DNA of 51,266 nt from Planctomycetota bacterium (lineage in GTDB: Bacteria; Planctomycetota; PUPC01; JACPCR01): contig JAQBXN010000052.1 in assembly GCA_027625095.1 (NCBI GenBank), positions 1 to 51,266 of the forward strand. Reading direction: 5' to 3'. Both the position numbers and the translations under genes were made by a program. Shown here piece by piece: positions 1 through 8,500 of the stretch (positions within the stretch are counted from its first letter, which is position 1; each line of letters starts with the position of its first letter). Under the pieces are notes generated by a model. It saw only the letters and a program-made list of their open reading frames with translations, searched no databases and was not told where the DNA came from.

Positions 1-481
1 CTGGAGAAGCTGCTCAAGGACGAACGGGGCAAATGTCGAATGACGAATTCGGAATGACGAACTGACTAAACTTCGAAATTCGCACTTCTGCATTCGAACT
101 TTCCACCGCCGCGCCATCAGCACGATGCAGGTCATCGAAGAGCTGATCAAACTCGCCAAGGACCTCGACGCCGCCACCAAACGTGGCAAAGACCTCGGCC
201 TGACCGACGACGAAATCGCTTTCTACGACGCCCTTGCCACGAATGATTCCGCCGTGCAGGCGATGGGAGACGACAAACTCAAGGTGATCGCCGCCGAGCT
301 GATCTCAAAAGTGCGTCAAAGTGTGACCATCGACTGGACCTTGCGCGAAAGTGCTCGCGCCAAGATCAAAGTCATGGTGAAGCGCATCCTGAACAAGTAC
401 GGATACCCGCCCGACTTGCAGGAGGAAGCCGTGAAAACTGTCCTCGCGCAGGCGGAATTACTGTGTGCCGAGTGGGTATAG
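1..481 (+). pseudogene. hsdR: 3' remnant of type I restriction enzyme R subunit (hsdR), interrupted
   Basis: From 125 to 481 an open frame of 118 codons resembles the C-terminal helical domain of HsdR (DUF3387-like), with motifs such as QVIEELIKLAK, DDEIAFYDAL, TIDWTLRESARAK and KRILNKYGYPP. In frame 1 the first bases encode LEKLLKDE, which is also typical of HsdR just upstream of this domain. The two pieces are in different frames and are separated by about 75-90 bases (roughly 32-105) rich in a repeated 'gaatgacgaa' motif that carries stops (TGA at 41 and 55). The residues RAIS just before the ATG at 125 still match HsdR, so homology resumes before the ATG. HsdR is the ATP-dependent translocase/nuclease subunit of a type I restriction system; a product cut here would lose the domain thought to contact HsdM. 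The rest of the gene lies outside the window. Restart at ATG 125 is possible but would give only this domain. Confidence 0.75.
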
Positions 482-567
482 TGCGTGCAAATATCCAACA
501 GCCCCCATTTGGCCAAAATACTTCAGAGTCGCAAAACCGATCAGAACGGCGTCCTACAGGCTGCACA

Positions 568-584
568 GGCAGGAACAGCCTGCC
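568..584 (+). terminator. Weak terminator-like hairpin after hsdR remnant
   Basis: GGCAGG (568-573) pairs with CCTGCC (579-584) across a 5-base loop, and a run of T follows about 10 bases later (near 593-597). It lies in the 283-base gap between the hsdR remnant and the convergent hydrolase gene, in which I see nothing else. The stem is short and the T run is displaced, so this is only a weak candidate. Confidence 0.2.
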
Positions 585-764
585 CGAAGTCATTTTTCGT
601 CCACTCTGCAATTTGAATCAGCATTGGCTAAGTTGGTTCGCCTCCTTCCGGCTGTCAGCGCCACCACCAGGAACGGAATCACAGAACTGCTTTTGCTTGC
701 GCCACAAATGCCTGGACAGGCGGGTGCCAGCCTCTCAACCCCAACCTGCAGTCACTCGTTGCCT

Positions 765-2459
765 TCATGACTCGTCCACAGGCAGTATCAGCCTGGACGG
801 AAATTCCGGCGAGTGATGGATGGTCTGTTCCGCCTTTTTGAGTTCGGTATCCACAAGATCGTTCCTGCCGGTGTTGTGGTTGCGATCGTGGTTGGGGAAA
901 TCGCTGCTGGTGATCTCAAGGCGTATGCGGTGTCCGGCCTGAAAGCAGATGGCCGTCGCACCCATCTTGATCCTGAATTCGGTCACTTCGCCGGGATTCA
1001 GGAAATCCTCAGTGTCGTATGAATTCCGATGCCGGGCCCTCACCAGACCGTAACACACCTCGGTCGCGGGGCCGTCTGGCTCTTCATCAACCAGGCGTGC
1101 GAAGAAGTCCGTGTCCGGCGCAGATGAGGCGGCGTGCAGGACCACTTCTGGATATCCGACCACTTCAATTTCTTGTTTCAGGGGCTCGGTGCGGTAGTAG
1201 AGGATGTCCTGGCGATGTTCGAGTTTCCGTCGATTGGCGGGGCCGGAGAATAGATTTCGGTTCCAGAGCGTTGGAACAGGATCGTTGGGGTCGTAGGTGT
1301 AGACATCACACCCGTCGATTTCGGGGGTAGCATCGAGGAGACGCCCGTTCTTCTCCGTGGAAGCCTTACCGTCGCTGTCGAGGTAGAGAATTTTGTCTTG
1401 CAACGGGGGCGGCCATGTCCCGGCGCTTTTCCATTTACCGGATCCCATGACGAAGTATCGGCACGCGGCATCTTTATCGATTCCGTTCTGAGCGCCTTTC
1501 AGCCAGAAATCGAACCAGCGCAGAATGAGGTCGTGGATGTCGAGCTGGGCCTGCGGGCCGAAATCAATGTCACCCGTTTTGCGCTGTCCGATAGTGGGAT
1601 GGCTCCAAGGGCCAAGGACTAACTTCGACTTTTCACGCGCCTCGGGAGTTTTGGCGTTCTGCTGCATGAGCTTGAGATGCGCCATCGTTCCACCGCAGTG
1701 GTCATACCAGCCACTGAAATCAAGATTGGGGACGTCTATCTCTTTATGCACTTCGTCAAATTTCCACGGCCTCCGATTGGGATGCTTCAACCAGCCTTCA
1801 GCGTAATCGGCCAAACCGGGTGGGAGGTGGTTCTTTATGTCTATCCAGGGCATGAATCCAAGCCACCGGCCATGCTCAATCTCATCCCAGATTTCCGATG
1901 CCTCGGCCGGGGTGTGCGGTTTGGGCAATCCATGCCGTCGTCTGAGGTCCGGTGCAATGGTCGTCATCCACCAGCGGATACGCCTTCCCGGTTTGAATGC
2001 ACCCGGCCAATCGACTTCAGTCAATTCCAGAGGGATGGTATAGGCGCACATCGCCACGAGACTGGGCGGGCGCAACTTCGCCAATTGCCATTGCATCCAC
2101 GCGTTGTAAGACGCCCCGAACGTGCCAACTTTTCCATTACACCAGGACTGCTTTGCCACCCATTCGACCGCATCGTAACCGTCTTCAGCATCGCCAGTAT
2201 TTTCTTCGGTAAATGGCACGTATTTACCCTCAGAAGCATACCTGCCCCGCGAATCCTGCGTGACCACCACGTAGCCAGCCCGAACGTAACGTTCGTGACC
2301 CTCCTGAGGTTTACCATAGGGCGTTCGCAGCAAGAGTCCTGGAAAAACACCACCTCCGTCCGGGCGAAAGACATTCGCTCGAAGAATCACTCCATCCCGC
2401 ATGGGAACATCCACGTCTGACTCTTTGATAATGCCGAGGGCGCCCTGGAAATTGCTCAT
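765..2459 (-). CDS. CocE/NonD family alpha/beta hydrolase (X-Pro dipeptidyl-peptidase S15-like)
   Basis: The 564-residue product is a full-length member of the CocE/NonD hydrolase family (acyl esterases and S15-type peptidases). An N-terminal alpha/beta hydrolase domain carries the nucleophile motif GASYNAW with Ser117. Asp253 (in SGWYDHCGG) and His287 (in GPWSHP) complete the expected catalytic triad. The C-terminal part, from about residue 350, has the jelly-roll features of the family (for example GYPEVVLHAASSAPDTDFF and GHRIRLEITSSDFPNHDRN). No signal peptide is visible, so a cytoplasmic enzyme is inferred. The start is the ATG at 2459; the open frame does not extend further with a better candidate. 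The substrate cannot be told from sequence. It stands alone, 440 bases from the next gene, and that gap holds two repeats. Confidence 0.9.
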   Translation of the reverse strand: MSNFQGALGIIKESDVDVPMRDGVILRANVFRPDGGGVFPGLLLRTPYGKPQEGHERYVRAGYVVVTQDSRGRYASEGKYVPFTEENTGDAEDGYDAVEWVAKQSWCNGKVGTFGASYNAWMQWQLAKLRPPSLVAMCAYTIPLELTEVDWPGAFKPGRRIRWWMTTIAPDLRRRHGLPKPHTPAEASEIWDEIEHGRWLGFMPWIDIKNHLPPGLADYAEGWLKHPNRRPWKFDEVHKEIDVPNLDFSGWYDHCGGTMAHLKLMQQNAKTPEAREKSKLVLGPWSHPTIGQRKTGDIDFGPQAQLDIHDLILRWFDFWLKGAQNGIDKDAACRYFVMGSGKWKSAGTWPPPLQDKILYLDSDGKASTEKNGRLLDATPEIDGCDVYTYDPNDPVPTLWNRNLFSGPANRRKLEHRQDILYYRTEPLKQEIEVVGYPEVVLHAASSAPDTDFFARLVDEEPDGPATEVCYGLVRARHRNSYDTEDFLNPGEVTEFRIKMGATAICFQAGHRIRLEITSSDFPNHDRNHNTGRNDLVDTELKKAEQTIHHSPEFPSRLILPVDES

Positions 2460-2503
2460 GATCTACTGCCTTGAATGATGGAATGATTGAGCCTTACCCA
2501 AAC

Positions 2504-2730
2504 TTCTTTACGCCGAAGGCGTTGTATTCCAAAGCCCAGGGTTGCGAGGCTTTGCGAGCTACCCTGGGTTAGATGACCACACCGACCTGAACCCTGAATG
2601 GGTTCTACAACGTGCTGTACAACCCTTTCAGGGTAAAACGGCGCTCTGCCGGTGCATCCCAGGGTGGTGCTCACGACTACGTCGTTCCCTGACCCTGGGC
2701 TTTGGAATTTAACGCCTTCGGCGTAAAGAA
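2504..2730. repeat. MITE-like repeat with about 40 bp terminal inverted repeats (copy 1)
   Basis: The left end, from 2504 (starting ttctttacgccgaaggcgtt), and the right end, to 2730, are near-perfect inverted repeats of about 40 bases; they differ at only two or three positions. The interior contains further short palindromes built on ACCCTGGG/CCCAGGGT and AACCCT/AGGGTT. The flanks also mirror each other: ttacccaaa at about 2495 and tttgggtaa at about 2747. A second copy begins at 51071. It carries no coding sequence. It is either a non-autonomous transposable element or a mobile palindromic repeat. Confidence 0.8.
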
Positions 2731-2765
2731 TCGGACAAACAGAAATTTGGGTAAAGATCGGGGTT

Positions 2766-2852
2766 GAAACCAGGGGCTACTGGCCAGCGTCCCTTCGGAA
2801 CGGATGTCTTCGCAGGTCGAAAGTTAGCAACATGATTTCGACCAATGTCCTT
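2766..2852 (+). repeat. Dispersed ~90 bp repeat, family B (copy 1)
   Basis: The stretch starting at aaaccaggggctact and ending near tcgaccaatgtcctt matches 31870-31965 at most positions in the same orientation, with one short indel (the second copy has extra bases around ccgggact). It is non-coding and lies directly to the right of the MITE-like element. The function is unknown. Confidence 0.75.
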
Positions 2853-2899
2853 GCTTCAGATTTCTGAATCCGCTTGCCCGTATTTCCTTTGCCAAAACT

Positions 2900-3847
2900 T
2901 TATGAGTCCTGGAGTGCATCCGCGGTCGCCTGCCTGACTTTGAGGATCTCTTCCTCACTCAAAGAACCTTCCCCTGCTGAGGCGTTCTGCCTCACCTGAT
3001 CAGGAGATTTGGCACCCGGAATAATCACTGTGACTGCAGGATGCGCGGCGACAAATTGCAGGGCTGCGGTTGCCATGCTCCGCTCTTGGGTTTTAAGGAA
3101 TTCAGCGCGTTCCGCTATGTCCAGTTTCCGCAAAAACTCTTCATGTGCAGGACCGTCGTTCCAGCCGGAACGAACCGTATCTTTGAACTCAGAATCCCGA
3201 GTGTACTTCCCAGACAGAATGCCCATCGCCAACGGCCCACGGATGATGGTGGCTATCTGGTTCTGATGGCAGTAATCGAAGATGCCTCTTGATTCCGCTT
3301 TCCTGTTCACCAGGCTGTATTCCAATTGGCAGGCTCCGCACGTGCCGTCTCGATTGAACCGTTCGAGCACGGGTAATTGCATCGTGGATATTCCGTACGC
3401 CTTTATTTTGCCTTCGGTCTTAAGGACTTCGAAAGCTTCAAGGAAAACAGTTGGGTCTTCGAGGTCGCCGATGTGGCATTGGTATAAATCTATGACATCC
3501 GTCTTCAGTCGATACAGGCTTGCATCGCAACAAAGTTTGACGTGAAGAGGATCTGTGTATAGCAGGCGGTGGCCGGCTCTCCGTGCCCAGTTACCGACCT
3601 TTGTTGCAAGAAGGATCTTCTCCCGGCGGCCTTTTAGAAATCGGCCAACCAACTCTTCGCTGCGACCGGGCGGAATACCGTAGGCGTCAGCGGTATCAAA
3701 GAAATTTATTCCGGCGTCGAATGCGGCATTCAGGGTTTCCAGGGCGGTCGTATCATCGACATCCCCCCACTGGCCTCCGATGTTCCAGCAGCCCATTCCG
3801 ATAATTCCGGTTTCCCATCCGGTCTTGGGAAAAGCTCTCTGATTCAC
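2900..3847 (-). CDS. Aldo/keto reductase
   Basis: The 315-residue product is a typical NAD(P)H-dependent aldo/keto reductase with a TIM-barrel fold. The catalytic tetrad is visible: Asp51 and Tyr56 in FFDTADAYG, Lys83 in LLATKVG and His125 in YQCHIGD. The cofactor-binding C-terminal region is also present (TVIIPGAKSPDQVRQN). The start is a GTG at 3845-3847, which overlaps the TGA of the upstream dioxygenase gene by four bases (GTGA), so translation is probably coupled. No signal peptide is seen. The carbonyl substrate is unknown; the coupled gene suggests both act on one small-molecule pathway, but that is inference. Confidence 0.93.
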   Translation of the reverse strand: MNQRAFPKTGWETGIIGMGCWNIGGQWGDVDDTTALETLNAAFDAGINFFDTADAYGIPPGRSEELVGRFLKGRREKILLATKVGNWARRAGHRLLYTDPLHVKLCCDASLYRLKTDVIDLYQCHIGDLEDPTVFLEAFEVLKTEGKIKAYGISTMQLPVLERFNRDGTCGACQLEYSLVNRKAESRGIFDYCHQNQIATIIRGPLAMGILSGKYTRDSEFKDTVRSGWNDGPAHEEFLRKLDIAERAEFLKTQERSMATAALQFVAAHPAVTVIIPGAKSPDQVRQNASAGEGSLSEEEILKVRQATADALQDS

Positions 3848-4647
3848 TTCTTCTCTTCATCCCAGGTATTCTTCGGCCGGCACCCGAAATAGTTGAACAG
3901 AAGATACTCATCAAAATGGCGGTCATAATTGCGCTCGATCACGGTGCGCGGTTCCTGTTTGGTTCGACAGTGCCACTCTCCTGCCGCATTCAGATGCGCA
4001 TGGTATTGGAGGGCCACACGTGGCCTGCGTGAAGTATTGAGTGAGCCCGCGTGAGGTGTGCTGCGGTGAAGAATGAGCGCGTCCCCGGTCTTGAAGTCAT
4101 GAACAACCGGCTTGTCCTTTAATTCGAAGAGTTGCTCGCGGTTCAGGAGATCGCAGGCGAGTTTCCTACGTTCAAGGGACATGTCTTCCAGATCCCGGAA
4201 AATGCCTCGCCAGACAGCGGTGGCGCCCGCCTCCTTTGGGACATCATGCAGATAAACCAGTGCTCCTAACACCAGAGTTCGGTGAATCGGACCATGCTGG
4301 TCAACGTGTGGGCCGCCAACACTCCACTCTTTATCTTTCGTTGGAAAGATGACGATCGGAGAGGCTTTCTCCGCAAGCGTGAGTCCTTGATCATGGAGAC
4401 CTTCGCCGGCAAGAGAATTGAATATTGGGTCAATGTACTTCTCATAAATCTGCCAGACGTTTCCATCGCCGAACCAGTGTCGCCACGGCTGGTTTCCGCC
4501 CTCTGGCCAGGTGGAAGGATCGTCACGTTTGCCGGGCAGATGTTCCCATACCTGTTGTTCAGCGGCCTCGCATTCATCAGGAGGGACAAGTCCGGGGATA
4601 TGTAAGAAACCGTTTTGAAAGAAGTCTTCGATGTGGTCGTTATTCAT
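3844..4647 (-). CDS. Phytanoyl-CoA dioxygenase (PhyH) family Fe(II)/2-oxoglutarate oxygenase
   Basis: From the ATG at 4647 (MNNDHIEDFFQNGFLHIPG) the product has 267 residues and looks like a PhyH-family double-stranded beta-helix oxygenase. The iron-binding HxD is in GGPHVDQHG, and the distal histidine is in STPHAGSLN followed by RRPRVALQYH, which would hold 2-oxoglutarate. The frame is open back to an ATG at 4716, but residues upstream of 4647 do not look conserved and would overlap the divergent pcm region, so I prefer 4647. No strong ribosome site separates the two choices. The stop overlaps the start of the aldo/keto reductase, so these form a two-gene operon. Such oxygenases are abundant in Poribacteria and Planctomycetes; the substrate is unknown. 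Confidence 0.88.
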   Translation of the reverse strand: MNNDHIEDFFQNGFLHIPGLVPPDECEAAEQQVWEHLPGKRDDPSTWPEGGNQPWRHWFGDGNVWQIYEKYIDPIFNSLAGEGLHDQGLTLAEKASPIVIFPTKDKEWSVGGPHVDQHGPIHRTLVLGALVYLHDVPKEAGATAVWRGIFRDLEDMSLERRKLACDLLNREQLFELKDKPVVHDFKTGDALILHRSTPHAGSLNTSRRPRVALQYHAHLNAAGEWHCRTKQEPRTVIERNYDRHFDEYLLFNYFGCRPKNTWDEEKK

Positions 4648-4733
4648 AGTAATCTGGTGCTGCGGAAGTGAACTCTTATGATCTCCGGGCATAAGTGACA
4701 ACTCGTGATTCATCAAACCCGCTGGTGACGGCC

Positions 4734-5441
4734 ATGTCTACCGCATGCCTCTGGAAATCCGTTCTGCTTGGGAGCATTCTCCTTTTGTCTTCTGCATGGT
4801 GCGAAACAGACCATGCCGAAAAACGGAAGGAGTTGGTCAATGAAAAGCTCAAGAAGGCCGGCATCAAAAATCCTCTGGTACTCGCAGCAATGTTGAAGGT
4901 GCCCAGGCACGAACTCGTGCCCAAGAATCTTCGCCAATTTGCATACATCGACCGCCCGCTTCCAATCGGTGAAGAACAGACGATTTCGCAACCTTATATC
5001 GTGGCCTACATGACTGAGCAGTTGAAGCTGAAAGGTGGCGAACGGGTCCTGGAGATCGGCACCGGATCCGGCTACCAGGCGGCGGTGCTCGCGGAAATTG
5101 CGAAAGAGGTCTACACGATCGAAATCGTCAAGCCCCTGGGTGAAAGGGCCGAGCGCGATCTAACCCGTCTCGGCTACAAAAACATTCAATTCCGTATCGG
5201 CGACGGCTACCAGGGCTGGCCGATGAAAGCGCCATTCGATGCCATCATCATTACTGCCGCACCGGACCACATTCCGCAGCCTTTAGTTGATCAACTGGCG
5301 GTGGGCGGACGGATGATTCTGCCGGTAGGGGATCAATGGCAGGAACTCATCCTGGTGACGCGGGACGAGAATGGCGTAAAGACGCGGAAATTGATCGGTG
5401 TTCGATTTGTGCCGATGACGGGTGAGGCAGAGAAGAAATGA
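4734..5441 (+). CDS. pcm: Protein-L-isoaspartate O-methyltransferase, exported form
   Basis: The product repairs L-isoaspartyl residues in damaged proteins using S-adenosylmethionine. From ATG 4734 there are 235 residues. The first 23 form a signal-peptide-like segment (basic start, then LLGSILLLSSAWC), implying export to the periplasm; the Cys has Trp before it, so a lipobox is unlikely. PCMT hallmarks follow: PRHELVP, the substrate-binding EEQTISQPYIVAYM, SAM motif I VLEIGTGSGYQAAVLAE, and GGRMILPVGD. An upstream ATG at 4695 is also in frame but would bury the signal sequence. The gene is divergent from the phyH/AKR pair and convergent with the large fusion gene downstream. Exported PCMTs are known in some bacteria but are less common than the cytosolic form. 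Confidence 0.92.
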   Translation: MSTACLWKSVLLGSILLLSSAWCETDHAEKRKELVNEKLKKAGIKNPLVLAAMLKVPRHELVPKNLRQFAYIDRPLPIGEEQTISQPYIVAYMTEQLKLKGGERVLEIGTGSGYQAAVLAEIAKEVYTIEIVKPLGERAERDLTRLGYKNIQFRIGDGYQGWPMKAPFDAIIITAAPDHIPQPLVDQLAVGGRMILPVGDQWQELILVTRDENGVKTRKLIGVRFVPMTGEAEKK

Positions 5442-5455
5442 CCTCCAAAGAACAC

Positions 5456-5554
5456 AAGGGCCACGGATGAAGAGAAGACAGAGGATGCGTGTCTTGATTC
5501 TTCGAAGAGAAAACCAGCGAAACCGGGCTGAAGCCTTCTTAATCCGTGGCCCTT
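5456..5554. repeat. Inverted-repeat element between convergent genes
   Basis: aagggccacggatgaag (5456-5472) is the inverse of cttaatccgtggccctt (5538-5554), matching 16 of 17 bases across a loop of about 65 bases. It fills the gap between two convergent genes and could act as a two-way transcription barrier. The half-site cacggatgaagag recurs at 25379-25391, suggesting a dispersed element. Confidence 0.6.
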
Positions 5555-5582
5555 CTTACAGTCAAAACTTCCGGGGTCGATA

Positions 5583-8500
5583 TCAATCACGCTCCACCGC
5601 CTCGAGGACAAACTGGATAAACCTCCGGTAATCGCCCGCGTAATCGAACGTGCCCGGCCAGTAGCCTCGATTGAGAAGTTTCACCGCCACCAAATCAAGG
5701 GCGGGACACACAAACAACAGACAGTGCGTGCCACCGCCATGCGCGTAAGAACCGTCAGGAGTGATTGCCGGGAACTCATCGAATTTCCACGAGCCCTTGA
5801 GGTGCCAGCCAAGGCCCTGGAAGGGACAATGTTCTGCAGCTTTCCCCCGCCCCTGCGGCGTCATCATAATTCTCACTGTCGAGGCCTGCAGAATTTGCCT
5901 CCCGTATAGCGTGCCTTCCCGCAGATACATCTCGCCGTAGGTCGCAAGATCGCGGGCAGTCATATAAAGACCGGCCATGCCGCGACCGGCCGGGCCCCAT
6001 TCGTCGTACCAGGGCTTGCTGTCTCGGGTAGTCAAAGCTGGAATGAGAAGACTGGTATCGCCTTCGGGCAGTAAGAATCCTGACTGCTTCATGCCGAGCG
6101 GGTCAAAAACATATTTCTCCATCATCTGTCCGAAACCTGCTTCACCCATCAATTTTCCCACGGAATATGCGAGGAGATCCATGCCGCAGTTGCTGTATCC
6201 CTTTCTCTCGTCAGGTGCGTAAACGAGGTCGTCCTTCTGCCAATCACCGTCGCCCGGCAATCCACTCGTGTGAGTGGCAAGATGCCTGAACGTGACCAGC
6301 TCTTTTCCCTTGCCCTTGAACTCCGGAATGTAGCGTTGCACCGAATCGTTAAGTTTGACGATTCCCCGATCCAGCAGCAGGCCCAGGCCCGTGACCGCGA
6401 ATGTCTTGGTGAGCGACCAGATGGGAAAACGCGAATCGGCATCGACCGAACGTGAATTCGGATCATGAGTGTGCCGCCCGCCGTACCATTCGACCAGGGC
6501 CTTGCCTTTGTGACGCACAATCATGGCGCCCGCAGACGCTTCATCTAATGCGAGCATCCCGCCACGGACGTGGGCAATGGCATTTTCGAAGCGTTCTTCT
6601 CCCGAAGTAGATTCAAGCCTCAACTGCCCCCCTGGTATTTCAGGGCTTCGCCGCACTCGGTAACTGTTGACCGCTGCACGCTTAGGGACGATCAGGTGGT
6701 CACGATAAAGGGCTCCAATGCTTGTGCCTGTTTCATCACGTCCCAACAATGAAAATCCGGTTTCCCTCTTCGCAGCGTCCCACTCCTGAAAGCGCTTCTC
6801 AAACGCGGCGTGTTCATTATCCAGGAGCTTTGGTTTCAGCGGGTCAGTGCTGATGTCATAAATTCGAATTCCACCCCAATAGCCTGTGCCGTAGAGGAAA
6901 TCGCCCTCCACACGCCAATCGCCCATGTAACCTCCGCCGGGATGGTCCGAATGCAGAAGCTCAAAAGGGCCGCCTGTATTTAGATAAACATGTGCGGCTT
7001 TGACTGGGGTATTTCCTTTGACGTCAAAAATGAGCAACTCGGGCATTCGCTCACGATCATGGCCTGCGTTCGCCATGTAAAGGAAATTGCCGCGGATAGT
7101 CACAGAGGGACTGCCAAGGATTGTTGAATCTTCCAACTGCCCAGTGAATCGTGGACGCATCGGATCGGAAATATCAGCCTGCAAGAGGCTGCCCTTCCTC
7201 ACGATGAACAGTCGATCAAGATGCACCAGCGAGGTGACGAATGGCCCGAAAAATCCTTCGGACAGGGGTTTACCTGCTTGCACGCGGTACGGAAAGGAAG
7301 GCTCATGATAATCGTAGATGGTGAGCGAAGTCGTGGTTTTGTCTTTCTCTTTGGAATCAGTGAAAAGGTATATGTAATCCCCGACCAGGATCGGTGTGCT
7401 GTTCGCTGGTTCGTCCAGGAGTGAAACCTCTTCCGGGACTCTCGGATTGGCCAGATTAAAGGTTCGATAATGCCTTTCCTGGTTACGACGTAACACCAGA
7501 TGTTCCTGGACGGGCAAATGGAAAGTGGCGCCCGTCCGCCAGATTCCTGAAACCTCGGGCGCTTCAGGCCGACTGTTATCGATCTGTGCGAAGTTGCCCA
7601 GAGAGGAAGAAAGGAGGCCTTTCTCACCGGACAGGTAAAGCTTGCGATGGTCCAGTTCCCTGCTGAACCAGAGCCCCGCGTTCGCTTTCGAAACTTCTCC
7701 CGGCTCGTCGACCACCAGCCGAATCTTGTGATTCGAAGCGCTGGCTGCCTGCTTGAGAATCAGTTTCAGATCAAGAGTCCACAGCCCCGAATGCATGTCG
7801 ACAACCGTCACCAGGTCTCCCTGGATCACGATTCGATCCGGACTCATTCGATGCGGTTCGAGCGTGGCCAGGAGTTCGAACGTTGCTGAATCCTTCATAC
7901 GGTAGATTCTGATTTCTCCGCTCTTCCCGTTCCCGCCTGACGCGCCCGCCACCAGTAAATCACCTTGAATGGCCATCGAATAGGCATAAGCACCTGCAAG
8001 CGCGTTGATCGAGAGCAACTTTTGAGAGTGCCGGCCATGAAAAATGGTCGCGATCTTCCCAGATTTCAGAAAGGCATACAGCAGATAACCATCAGCCGAC
8101 ATCCCAACGACAGGTTCCGGCAGGTTGTAGGTCTTACTTACGACCGGACGAACCGGATCGGAAAGGTCGAGAACGTGAAGGTTTTTATCCTCTGTCCGGT
8201 AAGCGACTCCCCCTTGAAAAAAAGTAGGAATCACCTCGTTTGGCGATGCCGTCTGTTTCTTGGGAGGCTTCAACGGATCCACATTGGCAAGGAAGCCGAG
8301 CTTTCTGGGCTTCTCGATTTCGGAAACGTCGAATACATGCCAGCCCACGTCGCTTAAATCTGTCGGTGGCTTTGCGAGGGCAATAATCTCCACATACATC
8401 ACGCTACCGCAGAAGATGGCACGGCTTGCCAAGGTCAAGTCGCCCCTCGGATGAAATTCCCAGACGATTTCCGGTCGATGAGGTTTTGAAATGTTAAGGA

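Noticed and set aside
1677..2420. 247-codon open frame on the plus strand
   Set aside because: It lies wholly inside the CocE/NonD hydrolase on the other strand and its translation is low-quality, rich in Arg/Pro/Ser with no motif.
4648..4716. N-terminal extension of the PhyH gene to ATG 4716
   Set aside because: The added 23 residues do not resemble the family's start and would run into the divergent pcm leader; the family-like sequence starts at ATG 4647.
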